Part shown: piece after piece, positions 56,571-64,000 of the stretch
How the letters are laid out: every line of letters starts with the position of its first letter
Numbering within the stretch: the stretch's first letter is position 1
Assembly (NCBI RefSeq): GCF_024346395.1
Contig: NZ_JAGQCW010000002.1
Span: forward strand, 1 to 64,000
DNA from: Cyanobium sp. AMD-g
Lineage (GTDB): Bacteria; Cyanobacteriota; Cyanobacteriia; PCC-6307; Cyanobiaceae
Direction of reading: 5' to 3'
Length of the DNA: 64,000 nucleotides
Program-made: the position numbers and the translations under genes
Notes under the pieces: generated by a model
What the model was told of the DNA's origin: nothing
The model's input: only the letters and a program-made list of their open reading frames with translations
Database searches by the model: none

Positions 56571-58091
56571 TTATCCCACTGCGTCGGTTCCGGCCCTTTC
56601 CCGGGCCTCCGGGCGCAGCAGGGGGAAGGCGATCACGTCACGGATCGAAGGGCTGTCGGTGAGCAGCATGGCGAGGCGGTCGATGCCGATGCCGAGGCCA
56701 CCGGTGGGGGGCATGCCCACCTCCAGGGCGTGCAGGAAGTCCTCATCCACCGTCTGGGCTTCGGGGTCCCCCGCCTGGCGGCGCAGCTGCTGCAGCTCCA
56801 GCCTGGCCCGCTGATCGAGGGGGTCGATCAGCTCACTGAAGGCGTTGGCCGTCTCCCGCCCGACGATGAACAGCTCGAAGCGCTCCACCAGCCCCGGCTT
56901 GCTGCGATGGGCCCGGGCCAGGGGCGAATTCTCCACCGGGTAATCCATCACGAAGGTGGGCTGCTCGAGCGTGGTCTCCACCGCCTGCTCGAAGGCTTCC
57001 ACCAGCAGCCGGCCCATGCTGTCGGCCGCTTCGGGCACCGCCAGGCCGGCGGCCTCCATGGCCGCGGCCGCCTGGGCACGATCGCTGAAGCTGTGGAAAT
57101 CCAGGCCGGTCGCCTGCTCCACCAGCTCATGCATGGTGACCCGCCGCCAGGGTGGGGTGAGATCGATCTCTGCCCCCTGGTAGGTGATCCGGGTGTCCCC
57201 ACAGACCTCCAGGCAGGCCGCGGCCAGCAGCTGCTCGGTGAGGTCCATCATCGTGTGGTAGTCGGCGAAGGCCTGGTAGATCTCCACCGACGTGAATTCG
57301 GGGTTGTGCCGGGTGCTGATCCCCTCGTTGCGGAAGATGCGGCCGAGCTCATAGACCCGCTCGAAGCCACCCACCACCAGCCGCTTGAGGTGCAGTTCGG
57401 TGGCGATGCGCAGGGTGAGGGGCAGGTCGAGGGCGTTGTGGTGGGTGGCGAAGGGGCGGGCGTCGGCACCGCCGGCTTCGGTCTGCAGCACAGGCGTTTC
57501 AATCTCGAGGAAGCCGCGCTCGTCGAGCCAGCGGCGCATGGCGCTCACCAGCCGGGCCCGGCGCCGGAAGGTCTCCCGGGTGTGGGGCGAGACGATCAGA
57601 TCGAGGTAGCGCTGGCGGTAGCGCTTCTCCACGTCCGCCAGACCGTGCCACTTGTCGGGCAGCGGCTGGAGCGCCTTGGTGAGCATCACCCAGTCGGTCA
57701 CCTTGACCGAAAGCTCGCCCCGGTCGGTGCGGCGCAGGCTGCCGTGCACGCCGATCCAGTCGCCGCCATCCACCAGCGACGTGATCTGGGCGAAGCCTTC
57801 GGGCTCCTCCGGGTGGGCCGCCAGCAGGCTGGCCTTCTCAATGAACAGCTGGATCGGACCGGATTCGTCGGCGATGGTGAAGAAGGCCAGCTTGCCCATC
57901 ACCCGGCGGGTCATCACCCGGCCGGCAACGGCCACCTCCACCGCCCGCTCCTCGCCGTTGGGCAGGTCGGCATGGGCCTGCTGCAGCTCGGCGGTGCGGT
58001 GGCTGGGGGCGAAGCCGAGGGCATAGGGAGCCCGACCGAGGGACTCCAGGGTGCGGGCTTTCTCCAGACGGGTCTCACGCAGATCCGACAA
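56571..58091 (-). CDS. lysS: Lysyl-tRNA synthetase, class II
   Basis: 506 residues from TTG 58091, since no ATG or GTG is available nearby. N-terminal OB-fold anticodon domain ([20 protein letters not shown]), motif 1 near [20 protein letters not shown], motif 2 in [19 protein letters not shown], and motif 3 in [18 protein letters not shown]. It charges tRNA-Lys. The start lies about 70 bases after the rpaB stop, with both on the minus strand. Confidence 0.96.
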   Translation of the reverse strand: MSDLRETRLEKARTLESLGRAPYALGFAPSHRTAELQQAHADLPNGEERAVEVAVAGRVMTRRVMGKLAFFTIADESGPIQLFIEKASLLAAHPEEPEGFAQITSLVDGGDWIGVHGSLRRTDRGELSVKVTDWVMLTKALQPLPDKWHGLADVEKRYRQRYLDLIVSPHTRETFRRRARLVSAMRRWLDERGFLEIETPVLQTEAGGADARPFATHHNALDLPLTLRIATELHLKRLVVGGFERVYELGRIFRNEGISTRHNPEFTSVEIYQAFADYHTMMDLTEQLLAAACLEVCGDTRITYQGAEIDLTPPWRRVTMHELVEQATGLDFHSFSDRAQAAAAMEAAGLAVPEAADSMGRLLVEAFEQAVETTLEQPTFVMDYPVENSPLARAHRSKPGLVERFELFIVGRETANAFSELIDPLDQRARLELQQLRRQAGDPEAQTVDEDFLHALEVGMPPTGGLGIGIDRLAMLLTDSPSIRDVIAFPLLRPEARERAGTDAVG

Positions 58092-58163
58092 GGCAGGCAG
58101 GGCGATGGAGAAGGGTCGCTGCCCATCCTGCAGGACCGGCCAGCATCGGCTTGCGCGCGCGGT

Positions 58164-58988
58164 TCAGCCGGCGGCGGCAAGGGTGGCTTCACCCATCCGC
58201 TGGGAGGCGTAGCCCGTGCCCCGCACCGTGAGGATCAGCTCGGGGTTGCGGGGATCCGGTTCGAGCTTGCCGCGCAACCGGGCCACATACACATCCACCA
58301 CGCGCAGGTCGGCGGCGCGGCGGGGGGGATAGCCCCAGAGCTGCTCAAGGATCTCGGCCCGCGGAACCACCCGGCCCGGCTCGCGGAACAGCAACTCCAG
58401 CAAACTGAATTCGGTGTAGGTGAGGGCAATGCGCTGGCCCTCGCGGGTCACCTGACGGCGGTTGGTGTCGACCACCAGATCCCCCACCCGCAGCACCCCG
58501 GAGCCGGTGGGCAGCTCGCGCGGTTCACTGGTGGCCGCTCCCCGGCCCATGCGCCGCAGGATCGTCGAGATGCGGGCTTCGAGTTCCTTGGGGCTGAAGG
58601 GCTTGGGCAGGTAATCGTCGGCCCCGAGATCCAGTCCCGCCACCCGCTCAGCGATGGCATCGAGGGCGGAGAGGAAGATGATCGGCACGCAGGATTCGGC
58701 CCGCAGGCGCCGGCAGACGGCGAAACCGTCCAGCTTCGGCAGCATGACGTCGAGCACGACCAGGTCGGGCTGCTCCTGGTGGAACAGGGCCAGGGCCTCC
58801 TCGCCGTCCTCGGCACAGAGCACCCGGTAGCCGGCCAGCTGCAGACGCATCAGCAGCACCCGGCGCACCGCCGCTTCGTCGTCGACGACCAGCAGGGTGG
58901 CGATCGGCTGGGAGGGGGAACCACCTCCCGCGGAAGCCTCCAGATCAGCACCATCGGTGAAGGAGGAGGCAACCGTGGGCATGGGCAT
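58164..58988 (-). CDS. rpaB: Response regulator RpaB (Ycf27, OmpR family)
   Basis: About 274 residues from ATG 58988 (ATG 58982 is also possible). The receiver domain starts at TLLVVDDEAAVRRVL, with phospho-acceptor Asp in LVVLDVMLPKLDGF and the Thr/Ser switch in IIFLSALD. GLDLGADDYLPKPFSPKELE is a Ycf27 hallmark. The winged-helix DNA-binding domain ends in GTGYAS. RpaB is the essential light-stress regulator of cyanobacteria, paired with NblS, and it controls photosystem I and high-light genes. The N-terminal 30 residues are a variable leader. It lies upstream of lysS, as in other picocyanobacteria. Confidence 0.93.
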   Translation of the reverse strand: MPMPTVASSFTDGADLEASAGGGSPSQPIATLLVVDDEAAVRRVLLMRLQLAGYRVLCAEDGEEALALFHQEQPDLVVLDVMLPKLDGFAVCRRLRAESCVPIIFLSALDAIAERVAGLDLGADDYLPKPFSPKELEARISTILRRMGRGAATSEPRELPTGSGVLRVGDLVVDTNRRQVTREGQRIALTYTEFSLLELLFREPGRVVPRAEILEQLWGYPPRRAADLRVVDVYVARLRGKLEPDPRNPELILTVRGTGYASQRMGEATLAAAG

Positions 58989-59128
58989 CGCTCCGGTCCA
59001 CGCGGATGAAGAATCGCAACCATAACGCGACGCCGTTGGCAGCGGCGAGCACGGAAACGCCTCCGGCAGCGGGGTTCTGGGCGGAAGGCAACATTTCTTC
59101 GGAATCCCTGACCGGCCAGCCGCTCCCC

Positions 59129-60442
59129 TCAGGGCCAGCGGGCCTCGGCATAGCGGTTCCACTGCAGCGCGGCTTCGGCCAGGGCCGCGTCGCTATCCAG
59201 CTGCCCCAACATGGCCCGCTGCAGCTGGGTGTAGAGGATCGCCTGCAGCCGCTTCACCCCGGGGGTGGCCGGCACCAGCACCCGGGCCTGGGCCAGGGTT
59301 TCGATCGAAAGCAGCCGGGCGTTGTGCACCAGGCGCACCTGGCCATCGCTGGGGACCGCCCCCCGCAACCTGCGCTCCAGGTTCGCCAACGCTCCCCGGG
59401 AGGAGGGCAGCACCCGGGCCTCCTCGGCGAAGGCCAGCTGGTTGGCCGCATCGCTCAGGAACAGGGCGAAGCTCACCGCCTCCTTGGCCATGGCGCTCTG
59501 GCGAGGCACCACCAGGTTCATCACCGCCACATTGGCCTCACCGCTGGCCCCGGTCAGGGGCGGGAAGGGGGCGGAGCTGGCGGCGATGCCAGGGGCGTTG
59601 GTCTGGAGGTTGCGCAGGAAATCGGGGCCGCTGGCCACCTGGGCCAGATCGCCGGCCTGGAACAGCTCAATGGCCCGCCGGTACCCCTGGCTCACCACCT
59701 CCCGCGGCAGCAACCCGCGGCGGTAGAGGTCGCTCCAGAAGGCGAAGGCCCGGCGACCGGCCGGACTGTTGAAGGCCGCCCGCTGGCGGGCATCGAGCAG
59801 TTGCACCCCCATCTGCACCAGCGCCTCCATCAGTTCACCGGAGTCGTCAGGGACGACGGTGACGAACAGGGCGTAGCGGCCGGTACGGCGCCGGACGGCT
59901 TCGGCGTAGGCCGGCACCTCCGCCCAGCGCCGGGGCGGGGCAGACAGGCCGGCCCGCTGCAGCAACCGGCGGTTGGCGATCGTCACCCGGGCCGTCAGGT
60001 ACCAGGGAATGCCGAACTGCTCGCCCTGCTGCTGGCCGGAGCTCCAGATGCCGGCCAGGTAGCGATCGGCGGCGTCGGGGGGGAGCAGGGGGGAGAGATC
60101 CCGCAGCCCCCCCTTGCTGGCCAGGTTGGCGGCGAAGTTGGGGTTGAGATTGACCAGGTCAGGGGCCGTGCGGGCGAACACCGCCGCCAGCAGCTTGCGC
60201 TCCACCGAGCCCCAGGGCACGTCGGTCCAGCGCACCGTCACACCGGGATGGCCCTGCTCCCAGGCCGCGATCACCCGCCGCATGTAGGTGTTGAAGCGGG
60301 GCGCCAGATCCAGGGTCCAGACGTTCAGCACCTTGCCCGCTTCAGGCCGGGGCCCCCGCGCGCAGGCCCCGGCGCCCAGGGCGAGGGCGACGGGGGCGGC
60401 CAGCAGCCGCAGGGCCTGGCGTCGTGGCAGGGATCTGGGCAT
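59129..60442 (-). CDS. ABC transporter sugar-binding lipoprotein
   Basis: 437 residues from ATG 60442 (a GTG directly before it is also open). Signal peptide with lipobox LGAGAC, so the mature protein is tethered to the membrane by Cys near residue 27. The family 1 solute-binding fold is shown by LNVWTLDLAPRFNTYMRRVI at the start and by DLVNLNPNFAANLASKG. The ligand is probably an oligosaccharide or glycerol-like compound. No permease or ATPase lies beside it. It directly follows mreD on the same strand, three bases after its stop. Confidence 0.88.
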   Translation of the reverse strand: MPRSLPRRQALRLLAAPVALALGAGACARGPRPEAGKVLNVWTLDLAPRFNTYMRRVIAAWEQGHPGVTVRWTDVPWGSVERKLLAAVFARTAPDLVNLNPNFAANLASKGGLRDLSPLLPPDAADRYLAGIWSSGQQQGEQFGIPWYLTARVTIANRRLLQRAGLSAPPRRWAEVPAYAEAVRRRTGRYALFVTVVPDDSGELMEALVQMGVQLLDARQRAAFNSPAGRRAFAFWSDLYRRGLLPREVVSQGYRRAIELFQAGDLAQVASGPDFLRNLQTNAPGIAASSAPFPPLTGASGEANVAVMNLVVPRQSAMAKEAVSFALFLSDAANQLAFAEEARVLPSSRGALANLERRLRGAVPSDGQVRLVHNARLLSIETLAQARVLVPATPGVKRLQAILYTQLQRAMLGQLDSDAALAEAALQWNRYAEARWP

Positions 60443-60445
60443 CAC

Positions 60446-61057
60446 TCAGCGCCGCCAGCCGGAGCCCAGCTGGCGCCAGAGCAGCAGCTGCAGGGAACAG
60501 AGCATCGGGGCGAGCAGGGCCGTGATCAGGGTCTGGGAGAGCAGGACCCGCAGGCCGGGACCTGCCAGATCATCCCAGCGCCACCCCGGCAGGGCCAGCA
60601 GGGCGGGATTCACCCCCTGACCCTCCAGGCGACGGCCCAGCTCCGGTCCCGCCAGCTGGATCGCCTCCCGGGTGCTCACCCAGTCGTGGACGCCCCACTG
60701 CAGCATGAGCGTGAGGCCAAGCAGGGCCGTGCCCAGCAGGGCCAGCAGGCCGAGGCTGAAACTGCGCTGGATCGGCGGAGCCCGCCGTCCCATCCGCCCC
60801 CACCACCAGCCCAGCAGCAGCAGGGCAGGCACCTGGGTGACGCCGCCGGGGTACACCGCATCCAGCAGCAGCCCAAGGGCAAGGCCGGCGCAGGCCCCCG
60901 AGAACGGACCGTCACTCAGCGCCCAGGGCAGCAGCCACAGCACCGCCCAGCAGGGGCCGACGCCGTCGAGGCTGAGCCAGCCCGGCGAGGCCAGGACGAG
61001 CAGCGGCACCAGCAGGGCAGAGGCGGCAAGCAGGGGCTGCCGGGTGAGCAGGTCCAT
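60446..61057 (-). CDS. mreD: Rod-shape protein MreD-like
   Basis: 203 residues with five or six membrane helices (PLLAASALLVPLLVLASPGW at the start, then LWLLPWALSDGPFSGACAGL). Sequence identity to classical MreD is low, as is usual for the family, so the call rests on position directly after mreB and mreC, on length, and on topology. The start overlaps the mreC stop by one base (TGATG). MreD is part of the elongation machinery with MreC and RodA. Confidence 0.82.
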   Translation of the reverse strand: MDLLTRQPLLAASALLVPLLVLASPGWLSLDGVGPCWAVLWLLPWALSDGPFSGACAGLALGLLLDAVYPGGVTQVPALLLLGWWWGRMGRRAPPIQRSFSLGLLALLGTALLGLTLMLQWGVHDWVSTREAIQLAGPELGRRLEGQGVNPALLALPGWRWDDLAGPGLRVLLSQTLITALLAPMLCSLQLLLWRQLGSGWRR

Positions 61058-61797
61058 CAGCGCACCTGCACCTGCACCCAGTCGAGGGCCGAAACCGGCG
61101 CGATCAGCTGCACCACCGCCTCCGGGGCCGGGTCGGCATTGGCATCCATGGTCTGGATCACCCCCACCGGCAGGTTCGGCGGCACCAGGGTGCTGGCGGG
61201 CGATGTCACCACCACATCACCTGGTCGGGCCTGGGGGTCTTTCTCCAGGAAGCGCAGCAGGGGACGGCCGGTGCCGATGCCGGTCAGCAAGCCGTGGTGC
61301 TGGGTGCGCCCCACCCACACCCCCACCCGGCTGCGGGGATCGGTGAGCAGGGTGACACTGGCGGTGCTGGGGGTGACGCTGCCCACCAGGCCGACCAGGC
61401 CGCCCGGACCGAGCACCGCCTGGCCGGCGCGGATGCCGCTGAGGGCCCCCTGGCCGAGCAGCAGTTGCCGCCACCAACCGGAGCCATCCCGGGAGATCAC
61501 CGGGGCCGTCACCCGGTTGGGGTTCTGCTTCTGCAGCTCCAGCAGGGTCCGCAAGCGTTGATTGTCCTGCTCCAGCTGGGCCAGCCGGGCCCCGTCCTCC
61601 ACCCGACGGGCTGACCGCAGCCATTCGGCCTGGGCCGTGCCGGGCCAGAAGGGTCGGCTCAGGAAGGCATAGGTATCGGCGACCAGCGCCCCCTTGCTGA
61701 GGCGCACGGCCATCAGCGCCAGCAGCACCAGCAGCCAGGGGGTGATCCGTCGCAGGGACGAGCCTTGGACGAAACGCAGCCAGCGCCATGCCGGCAT
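61057..61797 (-). CDS. mreC: Rod-shape protein MreC
   Basis: 246 residues. One N-terminal membrane helix (residues 17-35), then a coiled coil (RLAQLEQDNQRLRTLLELQK). Two beta domains follow, with APVISRDGSGWWRQLLLGQG, AVLGPGGLVGLVG, TDPRSRVGVWVGRTQHHGLL and DVVVTSPASTLVPPNLPVGV. MreC bridges MreB to the periplasmic cell-wall enzymes. It begins 5 bases after mreB ends. Confidence 0.93.
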   Translation of the reverse strand: MPAWRWLRFVQGSSLRRITPWLLVLLALMAVRLSKGALVADTYAFLSRPFWPGTAQAEWLRSARRVEDGARLAQLEQDNQRLRTLLELQKQNPNRVTAPVISRDGSGWWRQLLLGQGALSGIRAGQAVLGPGGLVGLVGSVTPSTASVTLLTDPRSRVGVWVGRTQHHGLLTGIGTGRPLLRFLEKDPQARPGDVVVTSPASTLVPPNLPVGVIQTMDANADPAPEAVVQLIAPVSALDWVQVQVR

Positions 61798-61802
61798 GGG
61801 GA

Positions 61803-62855
61803 TCAGGCCGTCTGACGGAGAAATTCGGGGGTGTCAAGCACCCGCTCCAGCCGGCTGTAATCCTCCAGGACCATGCCGCAGCCGTTGACCACGCAGAGCA
61901 GGGGGTCTTCGGCCACGTGGGTGAGGATGCCGGTTTCGTGGCTGATCAGGTCGCAGATGCCCCGCACCAGGGCGCCGCCGCCGGCCAGCATGATGCCCCG
62001 GTCGACGATGTCGGCCGCGAGCTCGGGAGGGGTGCGCTCCAGGGTGCGCTTGACCGCCTCGACGATCACGTTGAGCGGTTCGGCCATGGCTTCACGGATG
62101 TCTCCGGCGCGGATGTTGATCGTGCGCGGCAGGCCGGAGAGCAGGTGCAGACCCCGCACGTCCATGGAGGTCTCGTCGTGAGCGTCGTCAGGGAACGCAG
62201 AGCCGATGCGGATCTTGATGTCCTCGGCGGTGCGCTCGCCCACCACGAGGTTGTGCACCTTCTTGAGGTAGACGCTGATGGCGTCGCTGAGCTCATCGCC
62301 CGCCACTCGCACCGACTCGCTCAGCACCGTGCCGCCCAGGCTCAGCACGGCCACCTCGGTGGTGCCGCCGCCGATGTCGACGATCATCGTGCCCACCGGA
62401 TCGGTCACGGGCAGGCCGGCGCCGATGGCGGCGGCCACCGGCTCATCGATCAGGTGCACCTGCCGGGCTCCGGCCAGGCCGGCCTGGTGCACGGCGCGGC
62501 GCTCGACGCCGGTGACACCGCTGGGGATGCCGATCACCAGACGGGGGGCGATCACGCCGCGGCCCTCGTTGCCCTTCTGGATGAAGCTCTTGATCATCTG
62601 CTCGGCGGCATCGAAGTCGGCGATCACCCCGTCGCGCAGGGGCCGGATCGCCCGGATGTTGCCGGGGGTGCGGCCGAGCATCAGCTTGGCCTCCTCGCCC
62701 ACCGCCAGGGGGGTGCCGCGCTCCAGATCGATCGCCACCACGGATGGCTCCTGCAGCACGATCCCCTTGCCCGAGACGTACATCAGTGTGTTGGCCGTCC
62801 CCAGATCGATGCCGATATCGCGGGAGAACTGGAAACGGCGGAAAAACACGGGCAA
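61803..62855 (-). CDS. mreB: Rod-shape protein MreB (actin homologue)
   Basis: 350 residues from TTG 62855, or 348 from GTG 62849 (VFFRRFQFSRDIG), which fits cyanobacterial homologues better. The actin-type nucleotide motifs are clear: DIGIDLGTANTLMYV, MIVDIGGGTTEVAVLSLGG and LAGGGALVRGICDLI. Polymerises on the inner membrane to guide cell-wall synthesis. First gene of the mreB-mreC-mreD-lipoprotein operon. Divergent from ssb. Confidence 0.95.
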   Translation of the reverse strand: MPVFFRRFQFSRDIGIDLGTANTLMYVSGKGIVLQEPSVVAIDLERGTPLAVGEEAKLMLGRTPGNIRAIRPLRDGVIADFDAAEQMIKSFIQKGNEGRGVIAPRLVIGIPSGVTGVERRAVHQAGLAGARQVHLIDEPVAAAIGAGLPVTDPVGTMIVDIGGGTTEVAVLSLGGTVLSESVRVAGDELSDAISVYLKKVHNLVVGERTAEDIKIRIGSAFPDDAHDETSMDVRGLHLLSGLPRTINIRAGDIREAMAEPLNVIVEAVKRTLERTPPELAADIVDRGIMLAGGGALVRGICDLISHETGILTHVAEDPLLCVVNGCGMVLEDYSRLERVLDTPEFLRQTA

Positions 62856-63008
62856 GGCCTCTGGCAGCGGTGAATCATAGGTGGGGCCATCCCGGCAGAC
62901 CGGTCAAGCCGCCGTGGGTGTGACAACCGGGACGAAGGGTGGAACGGAAAGGGAGAGGCCCCCGATCGGGGTGCCGCATCATTGATCCATTCGTTCCAGG
63001 AGCACGCC

Positions 63009-63404
63009 ATGGGCGTCAATTCCATCACCCTCGTCGGCAGAGCCGGCCGCGACCCGGAGGTCCGTTACTTCGAATCCGGCAGCATGGTTGCCAACCTCAC
63101 CCTGGCGGTGAACCGCCGCAGCCGCGACGACGAACCGGACTGGTTCAACCTGGAGATCTGGGGCAAGCAGGCCCAGGTGGCCGCCGACTACGTCCGCAAA
63201 GGGGCCCTGATCGGCATCATCGGTTCGTTCAAGCTCGACCGCTGGACGGACCGGGGCAGTGGGGAAGAGCGCAGCAAGCCCGTGATCCGGGTCGACCGGC
63301 TGGAGCTGCTCGGCAGCAAACGGGACGCCGAAGGCGGCGGTGGCGGCAGCTTCGGCGGCGGCTTCGGTGGCGGTGAGCCCAGTGAGGAAGAAGTGCCCTT
63401 CTGA
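63009..63404 (+). CDS. ssb: Single-stranded DNA-binding protein
   Basis: 131 residues from ATG 63009 (an upstream TTG at 62982 is open but would add nine residues before the usual MGVNSITLVGRAGRDPEVRY start). OB-fold core with DWFNLEIWGKQAQVAADYV and GSFKLDRWTDRGS. A glycine-rich linker leads to the acidic C-terminal tip EEEVPF, which recruits repair and replication partners. An intrinsic terminator follows. Confidence 0.95.
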   Translation: MGVNSITLVGRAGRDPEVRYFESGSMVANLTLAVNRRSRDDEPDWFNLEIWGKQAQVAADYVRKGALIGIIGSFKLDRWTDRGSGEERSKPVIRVDRLELLGSKRDAEGGGGGSFGGGFGGGEPSEEEVPF

Positions 63405-63480
63405 GCCTTTCTACCCAGCTGGCGCTGTGGGGGCTTGTGCCAGTGACCCAGCCGGGTTATCAAGCGTCCGAAGCCAGAGA

Positions 63481-63505
63481 AGGCGCCCCCCGGGGCGCCT
63501 TTTTT
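63481..63505 (+). terminator. Rho-independent terminator of ssb
   Basis: A perfect 9-bp GC-rich stem (AGGCGCCCC at 63481-63489 with GGGGCGCCT at 63492-63500), a 2-base loop, and a T run to 63505. It lies between convergent ssb and the DedA gene. Confidence 0.92.
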
Positions 63506-63509
63506 ACTG

Positions 63510-64000
63510 TCAGGGGCTGTTGCGGCTCTGCTTCCAGATGCGCAGCCCCAGCCACACGGCCCCGGCCAGCACGGCCAGCACCAGCAGCACCTTGATCACC
63601 TTGGCGGCGGGCTCGATCCAGAGCTCGACCTTGGTGTAGCTCTCCCCCAGCGCCAGTCCGGCCAGGGTCAGCAGCAGGGTCCAGATCAGGCTGCCGGCGG
63701 TGGTCCAGAGCAGAAAGGGCGCCATCGGCATCATCTCGATGCCGGCGGGAACGGAGATCAGGGTGCGGATGCCGGGCACCAGCCGGCCCCAGAACACCAG
63801 GGCCGTGCCGTGGCGGCTGAACCAGCGGCGGCTGCGGCGCAGCTCCTGGGGGCTGATGCCGATCCAGCGGCCGTGGCGTTCCAGCCAATGCTCGATGCGC
63901 TCCTCGTTCACCAACCGGCCGATGCCGTACCAGGGCAGGGCGCCGAGCACGGTGCCCAGCAGGCCGGCCAGCACCACCGGCACCAGGGAGAGCTTGCCCT
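63510..64000 (-). CDS. DedA-family membrane protein, C-terminal part (truncated by window end)
   Basis: The frame is open to base 64000. The visible part begins within the conserved GKLSLVPVVLAG segment and shows LPWYGIGRLVNEE, FSRHGTALVFWGRLVPGIRT with the essential Arg pair, VPAGIEMMPMAPFLLWTTAG, and a last helix (VLLVLAVLAGAVWLGLRIW). DedA proteins are polyprenyl-phosphate or lipid scramblases/flippases of the inner membrane. About 163 residues are present, and some 40-50 N-terminal residues lie outside the window. Confidence 0.9.
   Translation of the reverse strand, partial: GKLSLVPVVLAGLLGTVLGALPWYGIGRLVNEERIEHWLERHGRWIGISPQELRRSRRWFSRHGTALVFWGRLVPGIRTLISVPAGIEMMPMAPFLLWTTAGSLIWTLLLTLAGLALGESYTKVELWIEPAAKVIKVLLVLAVLAGAVWLGLRIWKQSRNSP

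Noticed and set aside
56730..59009. Plus-strand open frame of 759 codons opposite lysS and rpaB
   Set aside because: Shadow of two well-conserved genes on the other strand.
59006..61561. Plus-strand open frame of 851 codons opposite the lipoprotein, mreD and mreC
   Set aside because: Gln/Gly/Pro/His-rich shadow; the minus-strand genes have recognisable domains and operon spacing.

Overview
The window looks like chromosome of a GC-rich unicellular picocyanobacterium of the Synechococcus/Cyanobium type. The evidence is psaC, ndhS, the RpaB (Ycf27) regulator, a cyanobacterial-length ThiC, an EgtB/EgtD cluster with its two cyanobacterial companion genes, HpsJ/PEP-CTERM genes and HIP1-like palindromes. 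Assignments rest on reading the sequence and protein motifs; no database search was run.

Layout. 0-14 kb is core genome: the end of glgP, small cyanobacterial genes, a PEP-CTERM protein with an HpsJ-like membrane protein, tRNA-Arg(CCT), RNase P RNA followed at once by rnc, ndhS, rimM, manC, glmS, psaC, acpP-fabF and tkt. 14-36.4 kb is a surface-polysaccharide island of mosaic composition. It holds three GtrB-like polyprenyl-phosphate sugar synthases with nearby flippase-like small membrane proteins and large GT-C-like membrane proteins, two methyltransferases, a five-gene operon built around a 3-dehydroquinate-synthase-like cyclase, and a CDP-3,6-dideoxyhexose operon (rfbF, rfbG, rfbH, a paratose-synthase-like reductase, rfbE) that predicts CDP-tyvelose.

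36.4-41 kb holds a glutathione-S-transferase-like gene and then a stretch that looks like an integron cassette array without an integrase. Two attC-like folded sites, both carrying the unpaired extra base on the arm expected for the minus orientation, follow minus-strand ORFs. One of these ORFs is a tandem DUF1254/DUF1214 protein with a textbook Shine-Dalgarno sequence. 41-64 kb returns to core genome: an MBL-rhodanese/YeeE-YedE sulfur module, thiC with a TPP riboswitch, a HEAT-repeat protein, an amidohydrolase, ruvB, smpB, a degenerate Ser/Thr kinase, cysK, the ergothioneine operon, lysS, rpaB, the mreBCD operon with a sugar-binding lipoprotein, ssb, and a truncated DedA gene.

How it fits together. 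The island probably makes lipid-linked sugars in the cytoplasm, flips them, and adds them to a surface glycan in the periplasm. manC supplies GDP-mannose, the rfb genes supply a CDP-dideoxyhexose, and the cyclase operon may supply an unusual carbocyclic or keto-sugar-derived residue. The best candidates for something undescribed are the cyclase/TPP/aldolase/SDR operon (22.2-27.7 kb) and the cassette array (37.6-41 kb).
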